From: Vulcanisaeta moutnovskia 768-28
Lineage (GTDB): Archaea > Thermoproteota > Thermoprotei > Thermoproteales > Thermocladiaceae
NCBI RefSeq assembly: GCF_000190315.1
Contig: NC_015151.1
Span: 806,001 to 870,000, forward strand
DNA: 64,000 bases
Direction: 5' to 3'
This document shows positions 1 through 7,773 of the stretch, piece by piece. Positions within the stretch are counted from its first letter, which is position 1. Every line of letters begins with the position of its first letter. Both the position numbers and the translations under genes were made by a program. A model generated the notes under the pieces. The model worked only from the letters and a program-made list of their open reading frames with translations. It searched no databases and had not been told where the DNA came from.

Positions 1-391
1 TAATTATATGGTTTATCGCATCTTCAATTAATGAGACACCTAAACCGCAGATGTGCCGTTCTGCGGTGATTTCCTCCTTAAATAACCTAATTTCGCCAAG
101 GGCAATTTTTGTTTTTTCGTAAGACCATCCAAGAGTAATCCAGCGTTTACCAAACCAAATACGGAGACCCAGCTCTTTAGCAGTATTAACGGCATTGCTT
201 AGGTCTGGGCAAGCTATCTCAAGGTATTTAGGGTGATAGGGAATCATTAATTTACTACTTGCATGTATTGCTAATGCGGTCCAGCCAGTGAATGCGCAGT
301 TCTGAGCGCCCAGGGCCTTTGCAACCTCGTTAGGTAGTCCAACATTATCAAATACTATACAACGGACACTAAATGTGAATTGCTTCGTCAT
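1..391 (-). CDS. Uncharacterized protein, possible nucleotidyltransferase-fold partner (cut by window edge)
   Basis: The frame opens with ATG at 391 and runs without a stop to base 1, so about 130 residues are visible and the C-terminus lies outside. Residues around 33-42 (FTGWTALAIH) recall the 'GGTALAL' segment of AbiEii-like nucleotidyltransferases, but the following Asp-x-Asp is not present (LEIACPDL instead). Its start overlaps the 3' end of the next gene upstream by 23 bases, so the two are translated as a pair. I do not recognise the family with certainty; a degenerate nucleotidyltransferase or substrate-binding partner is a guess from the overlap and the weak motif. Confidence 0.5.
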   Translation of the reverse strand, partial: MTKQFTFSVRCIVFDNVGLPNEVAKALGAQNCAFTGWTALAIHASSKLMIPYHPKYLEIACPDLSNAVNTAKELGLRIWFGKRWITLGWSYEKTKIALGEIRLFKEEITAERHICGLGVSLIEDAINHII

Positions 392-899
392 TCAGCCTCA
401 AACCAATCCTCTTAGCAATCTTTAATAAATCCTTATCAATACCAGCCTGCCGTGATCGCTTAATGAGGTAATGGATATCGAGGTTAGGTAATCTGAGTAA
501 ATGCTTTACATCCTCTATGTCCTTTCTTTCACCGCTCATTAATTTAAGAATTATCAAATCCTCAATAGATGGAATTAGTAAATCTCCAAAGAATTTGGCT
601 TTTTCTATAAATTCTTTGTCAAGCGTTAATGGCATATAATTAATATCAATATGGACATCATTTATATCGACATAAAATCCCCATTTTCTCCATTGTACGT
701 TGTATCCTAGGTCTCGTAATTTATTCGTGATTAGGTCTCTAATTTCCACGCTGAATGGCTTATCTATTGTTAAATCCCAATCGCCAGTCTCCCTAACGAT
801 GCCGTAAAACGCCAATGCCCTTGCACCTATTAGAAATACTCTAAATCCAAGCTGCTTAAGCATTGAGATTATTACGGAAACTGCCTGAGGTATCTCCAT
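369..899 (-). CDS. Nucleotidyltransferase-like protein (DUF6036/AbiEii type)
   Basis: 176 residues. The N-terminal third carries a nucleotidyltransferase-type signature: IGARALAFYG (about 24-33) followed by RETGDWDLTI (about 36-45), with the paired acidic residues expected of the Pol-beta fold, and a later acidic position in VHIDINYMP (about 82-90). The C-terminal half has the 'PSIEDLIILKL.SG..KDIEDV' pattern typical of DUF6036/AbiEii-like proteins. These proteins usually modify RNA or protein and are common in toxin-antitoxin and defence loci. The overlap with the downstream gene supports a two-gene unit. The exact substrate cannot be read from sequence. Start ATG at 899 chosen because the conserved region begins close behind it. 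Confidence 0.65.
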   Translation of the reverse strand: MEIPQAVSVIISMLKQLGFRVFLIGARALAFYGIVRETGDWDLTIDKPFSVEIRDLITNKLRDLGYNVQWRKWGFYVDINDVHIDINYMPLTLDKEFIEKAKFFGDLLIPSIEDLIILKLMSGERKDIEDVKHLLRLPNLDIHYLIKRSRQAGIDKDLLKIAKRIGLRLNDEAIHI

Positions 900-929
900 T
901 AATAATGTATTAAGCTCCTAAGATATAAA

Positions 930-1073
930 TTAGAATGCTCCTCTTAGCTCATTAATAATATCATTAATTGTTTTACCTATCCGCGTTATCCAATAGGTAG
1001 TGGTTGATGTGCCTATTAATTCTCCATCTCTATTTCTCAATTCAACACCTATCAATGACAGTGGCTCCTTCAT
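930..1073 (-). CDS. Small hypothetical protein (47 aa), possible gene remnant
   Basis: A 47-codon frame from ATG at 1073 to TAA at 930. The product has a plausible beta-beta-alpha look: LIGVELRNRDGELIG, then a Thr-rich strand, then an amphipathic helix ending DIINELRGAF. The frame is open for about ten codons upstream of the ATG as well, with no other start, so this may be the C-terminal end of a once longer gene. I do not recognise it. It sits between the nucleotidyltransferase gene and the divergent PaREP-like gene, in a stretch that seems to collect gene fragments. Low to moderate confidence that it is translated. Confidence 0.35.
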   Translation of the reverse strand: MKEPLSLIGVELRNRDGELIGTSTTTYWITRIGKTINDIINELRGAF

Positions 1074-1118
1074 ATGCATAATCCTCGCTTTAGCAAATAG
1101 GCTAGAGAATGGCTAGAA

Positions 1119-1556
1119 ATGCAGGATGTCAAGGAGCTCATTGAGTTGGGCGCTGGCTTACCCGACGGCGAGAAGTTCAGAAGAATAATCGAATTAGCGT
1201 CAAAGGAAGTTAGGGAGCCTGGAAACTTGTCAATTATTGTGCCTGGAACAAGCGTTAGAATGAATGTTAATGTAAGGGGTGATTGCAGGGTTGTGCTTAG
1301 GGTGTGGAGAAAAGACGAAAGTGAAGCATTGAGGATTTATGAGGAGCTTAAGAGGGCTGGTTATGAGGTAACAATGTTCAGTAATGAGGAAGCCCACTTG
1401 GTCTTAATAACACATGCGAATGTTCGTGAAAACACAAGGCTTAGGGAGCCGGTTTGCCGAAAGCTGGATGAGTGGTTTGAGAACGAGAAGGATATAAAAA
1501 GAAAGGGGAGGATAGCCAAAACAATGCAGAACCTAAAGTGCCTCGACAACACCTAA
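1119..1556 (+). CDS. PaRep2b-like protein
   Basis: 145 residues, hydrophilic, no membrane segment. The centre has two beta-rich units (LSIIVPGTSVRMNVNVRG and CRVVLRVWRK) followed by a helix EALRIYEELKRAGYEV, an arrangement I associate with the PaRep2b paralogous family of Pyrobaculum and relatives. The C-terminus is basic and helical (KRKGRIAKTMQNLKC). The family has no established function and is spread unevenly in Thermoproteales genomes, often as fragments near other PaREP genes, as is the case here. The assignment rests on remembered family appearance, not a search. It may be a shortened copy, as full PaRep2b proteins are usually longer. Confidence 0.4.
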   Translation: MQDVKELIELGAGLPDGEKFRRIIELASKEVREPGNLSIIVPGTSVRMNVNVRGDCRVVLRVWRKDESEALRIYEELKRAGYEVTMFSNEEAHLVLITHANVRENTRLREPVCRKLDEWFENEKDIKRKGRIAKTMQNLKCLDNT

Positions 1557-1623
1557 CCCCGCCCAAACCCACGGGCCGACAAATTCTCTTTTTAAAAATC
1601 AAGGAAATGAAGAGTGCGATAAT

Positions 1624-1664
1624 CGGTGCTGGGATTTGAACATAGGTTTTCGCAAAAGCCCATG
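1624..1664 (-). other. tRNA 3'-end-like remnant
   Basis: Read on the minus strand this contains a T-loop-like TTCAAATC followed by CCAGCACC, preceded by a small hairpin (GCTTTTGCGAAAAC) that resembles the long variable arm of a class II (Leu/Ser) tRNA. Only three of five T-stem pairs would form and no 5' half is present, so it is not a functional tRNA. Such 3' fragments are left where integrases of mobile elements recombine at tRNA genes. The remaining bases of 1557-1823 hold no reading frame I can support. Confidence 0.3.
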
Positions 1665-1823
1665 GTCATTATAATGGAGTAGACGGTTGATAGTACCAAT
1701 TCCTTGGCAGGTTTATTGCTGCCTTATCGATATTGGAAGCCCTAATACCAGGTCTAGTAATATTCAGGACTGAGTTATGCAGGGTAATAATGGTGGAACG
1801 GGGTCCTTGGCGAGATGATTGAC

Positions 1824-2024
1824 TTATTGGGTAGCGTGGGCTGGTTGATGGCGTGTGTAGAGTTCCATGAGCTTAGCCATGACCCTAGACGTCAACTCAT
1901 ACGTAGCCGCGATATTTGAGTTGAGGGACTGAAGCAGGTTAGCTACGTAATCAAGCCTGCCAACAACATCCTTGCGCAACTCATCAATCCTACTGCCTAG
2001 GGAATCAACCTTACCACTCAACAT
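1824..2024 (-). CDS. Coiled-coil fragment (66 aa)
   Basis: From ATG at 2024 the frame gives a 66-residue helical protein with heptad-like spacing (VDSLGSRIDELRKDVVGRL, then LDYVANLLQSLNSNI). It looks like the C-terminal coiled coil of a longer family found in many copies in Thermoproteales. The frame stays open upstream of the ATG, but there it runs antisense through the PaREP1-like relic and is unlikely to be coding. The abrupt junction at about 2022, where the two opposite fragments meet, suggests truncation by rearrangement. Function unknown; may be a relic. Confidence 0.35.
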   Translation of the reverse strand: MLSGKVDSLGSRIDELRKDVVGRLDYVANLLQSLNSNIAATYELTSRVMAKLMELYTRHQPAHATQ

Positions 2025-2369
2025 AGACGCACTAATAAACCAGCTAAAGCTAGACCCAGCGGATGAGGGCGAGACGAGGATAGAGGTGGCGATAAATTGC
2101 CTAAATGAGGTGGAACAATACATAGAGAAGGGTGACACTAGCAGGCCAGCGAGAAGCTTTACAAGGCTGCCGAGGAGGTGATAAAGGCAATGGCAGTAAT
2201 ACTCAGGATACCTGAGACGAATAAGGCGATAACTAAGGGTAAGTGGACGTTCCTACATGTCGAGGAATTCCATGAGACTAAGCCTAAGGAGGAAGTACTG
2301 AGAAGACTACCATACATAGAGGAGTTAATAACCATTGCAAGAAACATACTAAGTAAGGGTAAAGAATAA
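2022..2369 (+). pseudogene. PaREP1-family protein, frameshifted
   Basis: Two frames together give one PaREP1-like protein. The first reads DALINQLKLDPADEGETRIE up to EQYIEKGDT; at about 2147 a single missing base shifts the frame, and the continuation reads QASEKLYKAAEEVIKAMAV, the helical repeat typical of PaREP1 (TPR/HEPN-like helices), then runs to TAA at 2369. No start codon fits the first segment, so the 5' end is lost as well. PaREP1 proteins are multi-copy in Pyrobaculum, Caldivirga and Vulcanisaeta and of unknown function. The frameshift is visible in the DNA; a sequencing error is the alternative explanation. Confidence 0.65.
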
Positions 2370-2444
2370 ATCATGATTAGGAAGGGAGAAATAAAGAAAG
2401 GAAAAATGAAGATATTTTAACGGTATTTTTAGGCGTTAATGGCG

Positions 2445-2927
2445 TTATGAGCTTGCTGTTACTGTGAATGGGTATGTCTGTCCGCTCACGGTTGTTATGT
2501 ATCCGCTGTATTGAACACCAACCTGTGCAGCCTGACTGCCGCTGCATGATGCTGATGTACCATTGACGGAAGCGCTAGTGAAGTAGCCCTTGGATCCTGA
2601 TAATGTTATTTTTATCATTGCTCCCTGTTCACCAGCTGGTATTTGTATTGGAGTTGGGAAGACGCAGCTTAGGCTTCCGAGGGTGAAGCCATTAATGCCT
2701 ATGCCGCTGCTTGATGGGTTACTAATCAGGAGGGTCAAAACAGGGGTTCCATTAGAGATACCAGTAAGGCCAACTGCCTGCACTTGCAGTGTTGCTGTTT
2801 TGCTTGCTGAGCCTGCTAGTCCGAAGACCCACACAGCCACTGCCACTGCTAGTGCTATTGCCACGGCTATGAGTATTATTGTCGCTACTACGTTGGAGAT
2901 ACCCTTTCTATTCATTTTGGTTGTCAT
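2445..2927 (-). CDS. Archaeal type IV pilin-like protein
   Basis: 160 residues. The N-terminus carries a class III signal peptide: basic MTTKMNRKG, then the cleavage site KG|IS at about residues 8-11, followed by a long hydrophobic helix (VVATIILIAVAIALAVAVAV). This is the signature cut by prepilin peptidase PibD, after which the helix packs in the core of a surface filament. The rest is a Ser/Thr/Gly-rich beta domain with two cysteines (in LSCVFP and ASCSGS) that could form a disulfide. It is a single gene with no assembly ATPase nearby, so it may be an adhesive-pilus subunit or a minor pilin. A second in-frame ATG lies at 2915. Confidence 0.85.
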   Translation of the reverse strand: MTTKMNRKGISNVVATIILIAVAIALAVAVAVWVFGLAGSASKTATLQVQAVGLTGISNGTPVLTLLISNPSSSGIGINGFTLGSLSCVFPTPIQIPAGEQGAMIKITLSGSKGYFTSASVNGTSASCSGSQAAQVGVQYSGYITTVSGQTYPFTVTASS

Positions 2928-3135
2928 ACGGCATAGCCTTCTTTCAACTACTTAATAAATACTCACTGACATGGGGTTTAATACTTTCTATTCTAGAAAA
3001 ACTCTTTCTACAAACGTAGAAACGTAGAGGATACACATAACTAAGGCGATAAATTCACGTACTTGCTTCTTCTTTGTGTTTATTAATGCGTTGTTTAGTT
3101 TCAATCCTTGCTTTCTCACTAATTCAGTTTCTTAA

Positions 3136-3498
3136 CTAATATTTAAGGGCATTAATCATTAATTGATTCATGGCAATCAACGTGTTGTTAATGCCGTAAA
3201 AGCCCATTGACGCGGCTATATTACCGACCACCGCCATTAACTTCATTGTTATGAACACGGCCATGAACCACCTAAGCACTGGAAACCTATGCATCACTAG
3301 GTATATAACTGCAACCACGATTTCATAAGCCATAAATGCCAACGCAGCCGCCAGGTAGTTACTGAGGTGCATCGCGGTTGCGTAGTAATTAAGCTCCTGG
3401 AGATCAAGTAGGGAGAAGGCTACGTAACTTGTTGCCAGGTCAAGCGCGTTGGCCAGCGTGGCCATTAGCAGTAATTCCACCTGGTTACCACTATTCAT
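3136..3498 (-). CDS. Small integral membrane protein (DUF5658-like)
   Basis: 120 residues with about four hydrophobic segments (roughly 8-28, 45-68, 74-95 and 97-115). The first segment starts NALDLATSYVAF and the general layout recalls DUF5658 membrane proteins, but this is tentative. A TATA-like element (genomic TATAAAAGG near 3525-3533, read on the minus strand) lies about 28 bases ahead of ATG 3498, fitting a leaderless message. It stands alone between the pilin gene and a divergent dehydrogenase, so context gives no function. Confidence 0.55.
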   Translation of the reverse strand: MNSGNQVELLLMATLANALDLATSYVAFSLLDLQELNYYATAMHLSNYLAAALAFMAYEIVVAVIYLVMHRFPVLRWFMAVFITMKLMAVVGNIAASMGFYGINNTLIAMNQLMINALKY

Positions 3499-3689
3499 TA
3501 CTGTATTCTCTTTCTACGCACGAAATATAAAAGGCTTGTTGAGAAGTTATGAGTAATTACATTATTAATTCTTTGTAGAATTGTTGAGAAGAGATAGAAA
3601 TCATGGAATAGAAAAGAAAAACGATTAAACAAACTTGAAACGCGCTCAGTACTTTAAATCTCTGGCTAAATCACAGGGCCTACTCAGGT

Positions 3690-4718
3690 ATGAGGGCTGT
3701 TGGCTTTGATAGGCATGGAGATCCCAGCGTACTTAAGGTCATGGAACTCCCAGATCCTAAGCCAGAACCTGGAGAGGTCGTTATTAGGGTTCTGGCGACA
3801 TCATTGAATAGGATTGACACTATCGTGCGTAGAGGATACCCAGGTATTCCAGTTAGGTTACCGCATGTGCCTGGCGCGGACATTGTTGGTTACATAGAGT
3901 CTATTGGGCCTAATACGGACCTTGGTGAGTTTAGGATTGGTGATTTAGTCCTTGTTAGTAATGTGTGGGGCTGCGGTTCGTGCAGGTTCTGTAAGGTGGG
4001 TATGGAGGATCACTGCCCTTCATGGACCATGCCTGGGTTCCACGTTTGGGGCGGCTATGGCGAGCTGGTTAGAGTTCCAGTTAGGGCCCTCATTAAGGCG
4101 CCCAAGGGCTTTAGTATTAATGAGATGGCCGTGTTACCACTGGCCTATGGCGTTTCCTGGAAAGCGCTGAGGACCGCCAATGTTGGTCCAGGCGACTGGG
4201 TCTTAATACTAAGTGGTTCTGGCGGTATTGGCACTGCGTTAACCATACTGGCTAAGGCATTGAGTGCTAGGGTTATTGCTGTGACGTCGAGACCTAATGT
4301 GTTGAGGTCCCTGGGCGCCGATGTAGTTGTTGGTTATGACAAGGATGAATTGATGAAGGTTATTAGCGAGAAGACTGAGTATGGTGTTGACACGGCCATA
4401 GACACCATTGGTGATACCCTACCCATGGCGCTTGACGCTATTAGACCAGGTGGTACGGTAATTACGTTTGGAATCCTCGGTAAATCACCCGCTGTACAAA
4501 TTGATATTAGGAGGTTCTACCTTAGGCATGCACAATTAATCGGTATTCACAATGCGGCTAAGTCCTACCTTAGGGAGATCATTGACTTCATGGTTAGTAA
4601 GGGTGTGAGGTCATTCATAAGTAGGGTAGCCACGGTTAAGGAGACACCAGCACTCCATGAGTTGATGGAGAGTAGGGGCGTGGTTGGTAAGGTGGTGATG
4701 ATTCATGAGTGGGACTAG
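3690..4718 (+). CDS. MDR-family alcohol dehydrogenase / quinone oxidoreductase-like
   Basis: 342 residues. The N-terminal GroES-like half contains a full structural-zinc lobe: four cysteines in WGCGSCRFCKVGMEDHC (about residues 93-109). The usual first catalytic-zinc ligand, a Cys near residue 38, is replaced in SLNRID, the pattern of quinone-oxidoreductase-type members, so a classical zinc alcohol dehydrogenase mechanism is doubtful. The Rossmann half has GSGGIGTA for NAD(P) binding. Its last codons overlap the CPBP protease gene by 14 bases, indicating co-transcription. A TATA-like CTTTAAATC lies near 3653. Substrate not predictable. Confidence 0.8.
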   Translation: MRAVGFDRHGDPSVLKVMELPDPKPEPGEVVIRVLATSLNRIDTIVRRGYPGIPVRLPHVPGADIVGYIESIGPNTDLGEFRIGDLVLVSNVWGCGSCRFCKVGMEDHCPSWTMPGFHVWGGYGELVRVPVRALIKAPKGFSINEMAVLPLAYGVSWKALRTANVGPGDWVLILSGSGGIGTALTILAKALSARVIAVTSRPNVLRSLGADVVVGYDKDELMKVISEKTEYGVDTAIDTIGDTLPMALDAIRPGGTVITFGILGKSPAVQIDIRRFYLRHAQLIGIHNAAKSYLREIIDFMVSKGVRSFISRVATVKETPALHELMESRGVVGKVVMIHEWD

Positions 4719-5325
4719 GGCTAAGACCGTGATTTACATAGCGCTGCCCCTAGTGTTGTGGCCTTTGTCCTTCGACGTGTTCAGTAGGTACTTTGTCTAT
4801 GGCATGGTACTATCAACACTACTACTTGGTTCACTATCCCTGGCCTGGTTCAGGGATAGGCTTCGGTGGTTTAGAATGAACATTGTAATAGCCGTAGTAC
4901 TTGGCCTTATTATGTCTGGGGTACTTTACATTATTTTCATAGGTGGTTACGCAATACTTAGGTACATGGGTCTCGCCAACTACGTTGTACTGGTCTACGG
5001 CATGATTAGGAGTATGACCAATGCCTATGCCCTGGCTATGGCCCTGGTTATTATTGGGTTTATGGAGGAGGTTTATTGGAGGGGTGGTCTTCAGGAATTA
5101 TCGAGGGATTTGGGTGGTGTTTTCCGTGGTGAGCCCTGGTTGGTATCAATGATTTACTACACACTTATCCATATATCAACTTTGAATCCAGCACTTATGG
5201 CCGGTGCATTTGCTATTGGGTTGATTGATGGTTTATTAGCGGATAAGGTGGGTCTAGTAACTTCAATAATAGCTCACGTGTTATGGTTGGAGTTAATGAT
5301 GGTGTTTTTACCCCTGGTTCCATGA
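4705..5325 (+). CDS. CPBP (CAAX/Rce1-like) intramembrane metalloprotease
   Basis: 206 residues with six to seven hydrophobic segments. The CPBP signature is visible in order: EEVYWRG (EExxxR motif, about 121-127), a conserved His in TLIHIS (about 153) and a last His in IIAHVLW (about 190). These residues line the membrane-embedded active site of Rce1-type glutamic/metalloproteases. In Archaea most members are uncharacterised; roles in membrane-protein processing or bacteriocin immunity are known for relatives. It overlaps the preceding dehydrogenase gene by 14 bases, and ATG 4705 is the only start consistent with a complete first helix. Confidence 0.8.
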   Translation: MSGTRAKTVIYIALPLVLWPLSFDVFSRYFVYGMVLSTLLLGSLSLAWFRDRLRWFRMNIVIAVVLGLIMSGVLYIIFIGGYAILRYMGLANYVVLVYGMIRSMTNAYALAMALVIIGFMEEVYWRGGLQELSRDLGGVFRGEPWLVSMIYYTLIHISTLNPALMAGAFAIGLIDGLLADKVGLVTSIIAHVLWLELMMVFLPLVP

Positions 5326-5397
5326 CTAACCCTTGAGTTATTTTGACAGATATAGAGAAGCATCTATTTAAATTAATTAATATTGATTTAAATACTA

Positions 5398-6282
5398 ATG
5401 AATAAATACGAATTTCTCGGGTTAATTAGGGCATGGAGTCTATTAATGACGGTAGCCGTCTCACTAATCGGCATTGGCTATGCATATTACCTAGGGCTTT
5501 ATTATGGACCTAGGATAATATACTCAGTATTAGCTGTAGTAGGGGCTTTAATGCTTCATGCAAGTGTCAATGTGCTTAATGACTACTACGACTTCATCCA
5601 TGGTGTAGATACGATAAGCTCACCCACGGCAATCTATAGGCATCAACCGTTGGTGATGGGTACGGTGAAACCATTCATTGTAAAGACCCTGGGCTTCTCA
5701 TTAATAGTAACTGGTGCAGCCATAGGTATTTTCCTAACGGTAATGGAGAGCTTCTGGATACTTCTACTTGGTCTTGTTGGTGTATTTTTGCTCTACGCCT
5801 ACACGGGTCCACCATTCACACTTAAGTACAGGGGGATTGGTGAGTTATCAGTTGCATTGACCTGGGGCCCATTACTAGTTGGTGGTTTCTTCGTAGCTGC
5901 ATCCGGTGGTTTATTAATACCAAGGGTCTTCCTCGTATCATTACCGCCACTCTTCATAATGTTCGCAATAATATATGCCAACAATTATAGGGATAGGGAG
6001 TATGATAGGGCGTCTGGAATAAGAACGTTAGCCATACTAACGTCTAGGCATGGTTATGGGATCTACCTAGGCTCATTAGTAACGGCGTATATAATTAATG
6101 CAATGCTCATGCTCATGGGGGTACTGCCATACACATCACTAATAACATTACTCACAGCTCTTCTAATACCGAGGTTAATAAGGGCGTTCAGAGGAAATGC
6201 CCCTGACATTGATGCAAGGACAGGGCTATTATACACAATATACTGTCTAATGTATGGAATTAGTCTCATGATACCGTGGTAA
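5398..6282 (+). CDS. UbiA-family prenyltransferase, MenA-like
   Basis: 294 residues, about eight to nine transmembrane helices. The first aspartate-rich motif is NVLNDYYD (about 58-65) and the second is NNYRDREYD followed by SGIRTLA, closely matching the motif order of MenA (1,4-dihydroxy-2-naphthoate polyprenyltransferase). Such an enzyme attaches a polyprenyl chain to an aromatic ring in the membrane, here most likely in making a menaquinone-type or thermoplasmaquinone-type quinone used in respiration. Other UbiA branches (geranylgeranylglyceryl phosphate or heme O synthases) have different second motifs. A TATA-like TATTTAAATT lies near 5367. Confidence 0.8.
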   Translation: MNKYEFLGLIRAWSLLMTVAVSLIGIGYAYYLGLYYGPRIIYSVLAVVGALMLHASVNVLNDYYDFIHGVDTISSPTAIYRHQPLVMGTVKPFIVKTLGFSLIVTGAAIGIFLTVMESFWILLLGLVGVFLLYAYTGPPFTLKYRGIGELSVALTWGPLLVGGFFVAASGGLLIPRVFLVSLPPLFIMFAIIYANNYRDREYDRASGIRTLAILTSRHGYGIYLGSLVTAYIINAMLMLMGVLPYTSLITLLTALLIPRLIRAFRGNAPDIDARTGLLYTIYCLMYGISLMIPW

Positions 6283-6303
6283 CGCAATAAGGATTAGGTA
6301 TAA

Positions 6304-6313
6304 CTTAAATAAT
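6304..6313 (+). promoter_or_regulatory. TATA box of the encapsulin gene
   Basis: CTTAAATAAT is centred about 25 bases before ATG 6333, the spacing expected for a leaderless archaeal transcript. No Shine-Dalgarno sequence precedes the ATG. Confidence 0.5.
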
Positions 6314-6332
6314 TAAATGGGTTCTAAGAAAC

Positions 6333-7463
6333 ATGGTATTTTCCAAGAATCCAGTGGATATTGTTAGGGATAAGAAATTCTTGCAGGGCGAGATCGCTGA
6401 CTCACTTAGGCTCGCAATAATGGCTGAGCTTGATGCCATAAACCTATACCTACAATTAGCCAGGTTGATCGATGATGAGAAGGTAAGGAAGGTCTTTGAG
6501 GATATCGCCAAGGAAGAGAAGACTCACTTCAGTGAATTTCTCACACTGCTTAAGTCATATGATCCAGAGCAGGTTGAGCAATTGAAGGCAGGTTCAACCG
6601 AGGTTAGTGAATTAACGGGTATTAAGGTGCCAGTAAATTATCCTAATAATGAACAAAAGGGAATGGGTACCGCCAACAATCCTAGTGATCCTCCACTTGA
6701 CGTAGTTTCATCATCAAATTTAAGCCCTGAGGAGCTTAGGTACTTGCAGGACAAGGTTAAGGAGGTTGCTAACAATGTGAGGAGGTTCAGGAAGTATTTA
6801 GCTACGTATGAGGCAGGGTCTGGGCTTGATGCCGTACCACTTGATGAAGTGGTTATTGGACCTTCAATAATGACAACTAGATCCGTGGTATCACTTAAGG
6901 AATTGAGCCTGAAATTCTCAATATCACAGAGACAAATTGAGTATGCCAGGGCTAGGGGTGAGAGGGTTTATTCAGCAACTGCTGACCAAGCTGCTATTAG
7001 GCTTGGTTATGAGGAGGATTTAGCAATACTTAGTGATATTCTGGGTAATCCCAAGATTAAGACCATGAACATCACATCATGGGATACGCCCAGTTCTGCA
7101 GTTACTGAGGTTTCAAATGCAGTCAATGCGTTGTATAGTAATTACATACCTGAACCATACGTATTATTCGTGAGCCCTGGCAGGTATACAAAGCTTTTAA
7201 CTGTTGTTGAGAAGACAGGTATCATGGAACTAACGAGGATTAAGTCACTGGTTAAGGATGTGGTCATTATTCCTCAGTTAAAGGATGATACAGCACTATT
7301 GTTATCAACTCATCAATCAATCATTGATGTAGCCATAGGCACGGATACAGCATTGGTATACCTAGGCCCCGAAAATGGGACTCACGGCTTCACCCTATGG
7401 GAGACACTGGCAGTAAGGGTTAAGGACCCCAGAGGTGTAATTGCCCTGAGACAAGGCACTTAG
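6333..7463 (+). CDS. Encapsulin shell protein with fused N-terminal ferritin-like domain
   Basis: 376 residues in two parts. Residues about 15-80 form a ferritin-like helical pair with E32, E62 and H65 (AELDAINLYL and AKEEKTHFSEF), the same ferroxidase residues and, strikingly, the same numbering as encapsulated ferritin EncFtn of Rhodospirillum rubrum. A flexible Pro/Asn/Ser linker (about 98-130) leads to an HK97-fold shell domain (about 131-376) with family 1 (linocin-like) features: NLSPEELRYL at its start, PLDEVVIGPS, EEDLAILSDI in the middle and a GFTLWETLAVRV strand near the end. The arrangement matches the Pyrococcus furiosus ferritin-encapsulin fusion, in which iron is oxidised and stored in a protein nanocompartment. 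It lies 50 bases after the quinone prenyltransferase gene but has its own TATA box. Confidence 0.9.
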   Translation: MVFSKNPVDIVRDKKFLQGEIADSLRLAIMAELDAINLYLQLARLIDDEKVRKVFEDIAKEEKTHFSEFLTLLKSYDPEQVEQLKAGSTEVSELTGIKVPVNYPNNEQKGMGTANNPSDPPLDVVSSSNLSPEELRYLQDKVKEVANNVRRFRKYLATYEAGSGLDAVPLDEVVIGPSIMTTRSVVSLKELSLKFSISQRQIEYARARGERVYSATADQAAIRLGYEEDLAILSDILGNPKIKTMNITSWDTPSSAVTEVSNAVNALYSNYIPEPYVLFVSPGRYTKLLTVVEKTGIMELTRIKSLVKDVVIIPQLKDDTALLLSTHQSIIDVAIGTDTALVYLGPENGTHGFTLWETLAVRVKDPRGVIALRQGT

Positions 7464-7652
7464 GAATGAAACTCATGCAGACCGGTAAAAATAACATGGC
7501 ATTACTTCACTCGTTACGCATCCATTTATGGCTAGGCCTAAATAAACGAAAACATCCATCTAACGCTAATAATTATCGAGAAATTAGTACTCATTGTTGA
7601 ATAGATAGCATGAAAAATACTTTATAAATAAATGAATAAAGTAATTGCAATA

Positions 7653-7729
7653 GGGCCCGTAGCTCAGCCCGGTAGAGCGGCGGCCTCCGGAGCCGTAGGA
7701 CCCGGGTTCAAATCCCGGCGGGCCCGCCA
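7653..7729 (+). tRNA. tRNA-Arg (anticodon CCG)
   Basis: Full cloverleaf: acceptor GGGCCCG/CGGGCCC, D stem GCTC/GAGC, anticodon stem GCGGC/GCCGT with loop CTCCGGA (anticodon CCG, reading CGG), T stem CCCGG/CCCGG with loop GTTCAAAT, discriminator G at 7726 and an encoded CCA at 7727-7729. No intron. A TATA box (CTTTATAAATAA, about 7619-7630) precedes it by about 28 bases. Confidence 0.95.
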
Positions 7730-7773
7730 ATTCATTATTAGTCCTGTGTCTCTGATAGTAATTTGATGGTATT

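Noticed and set aside
2590-2955. 121-codon plus-strand frame opposite the pilin gene
   Set aside because: The minus strand has a complete class III signal peptide; the plus frame is a Thr/Pro/Ala-rich shadow.
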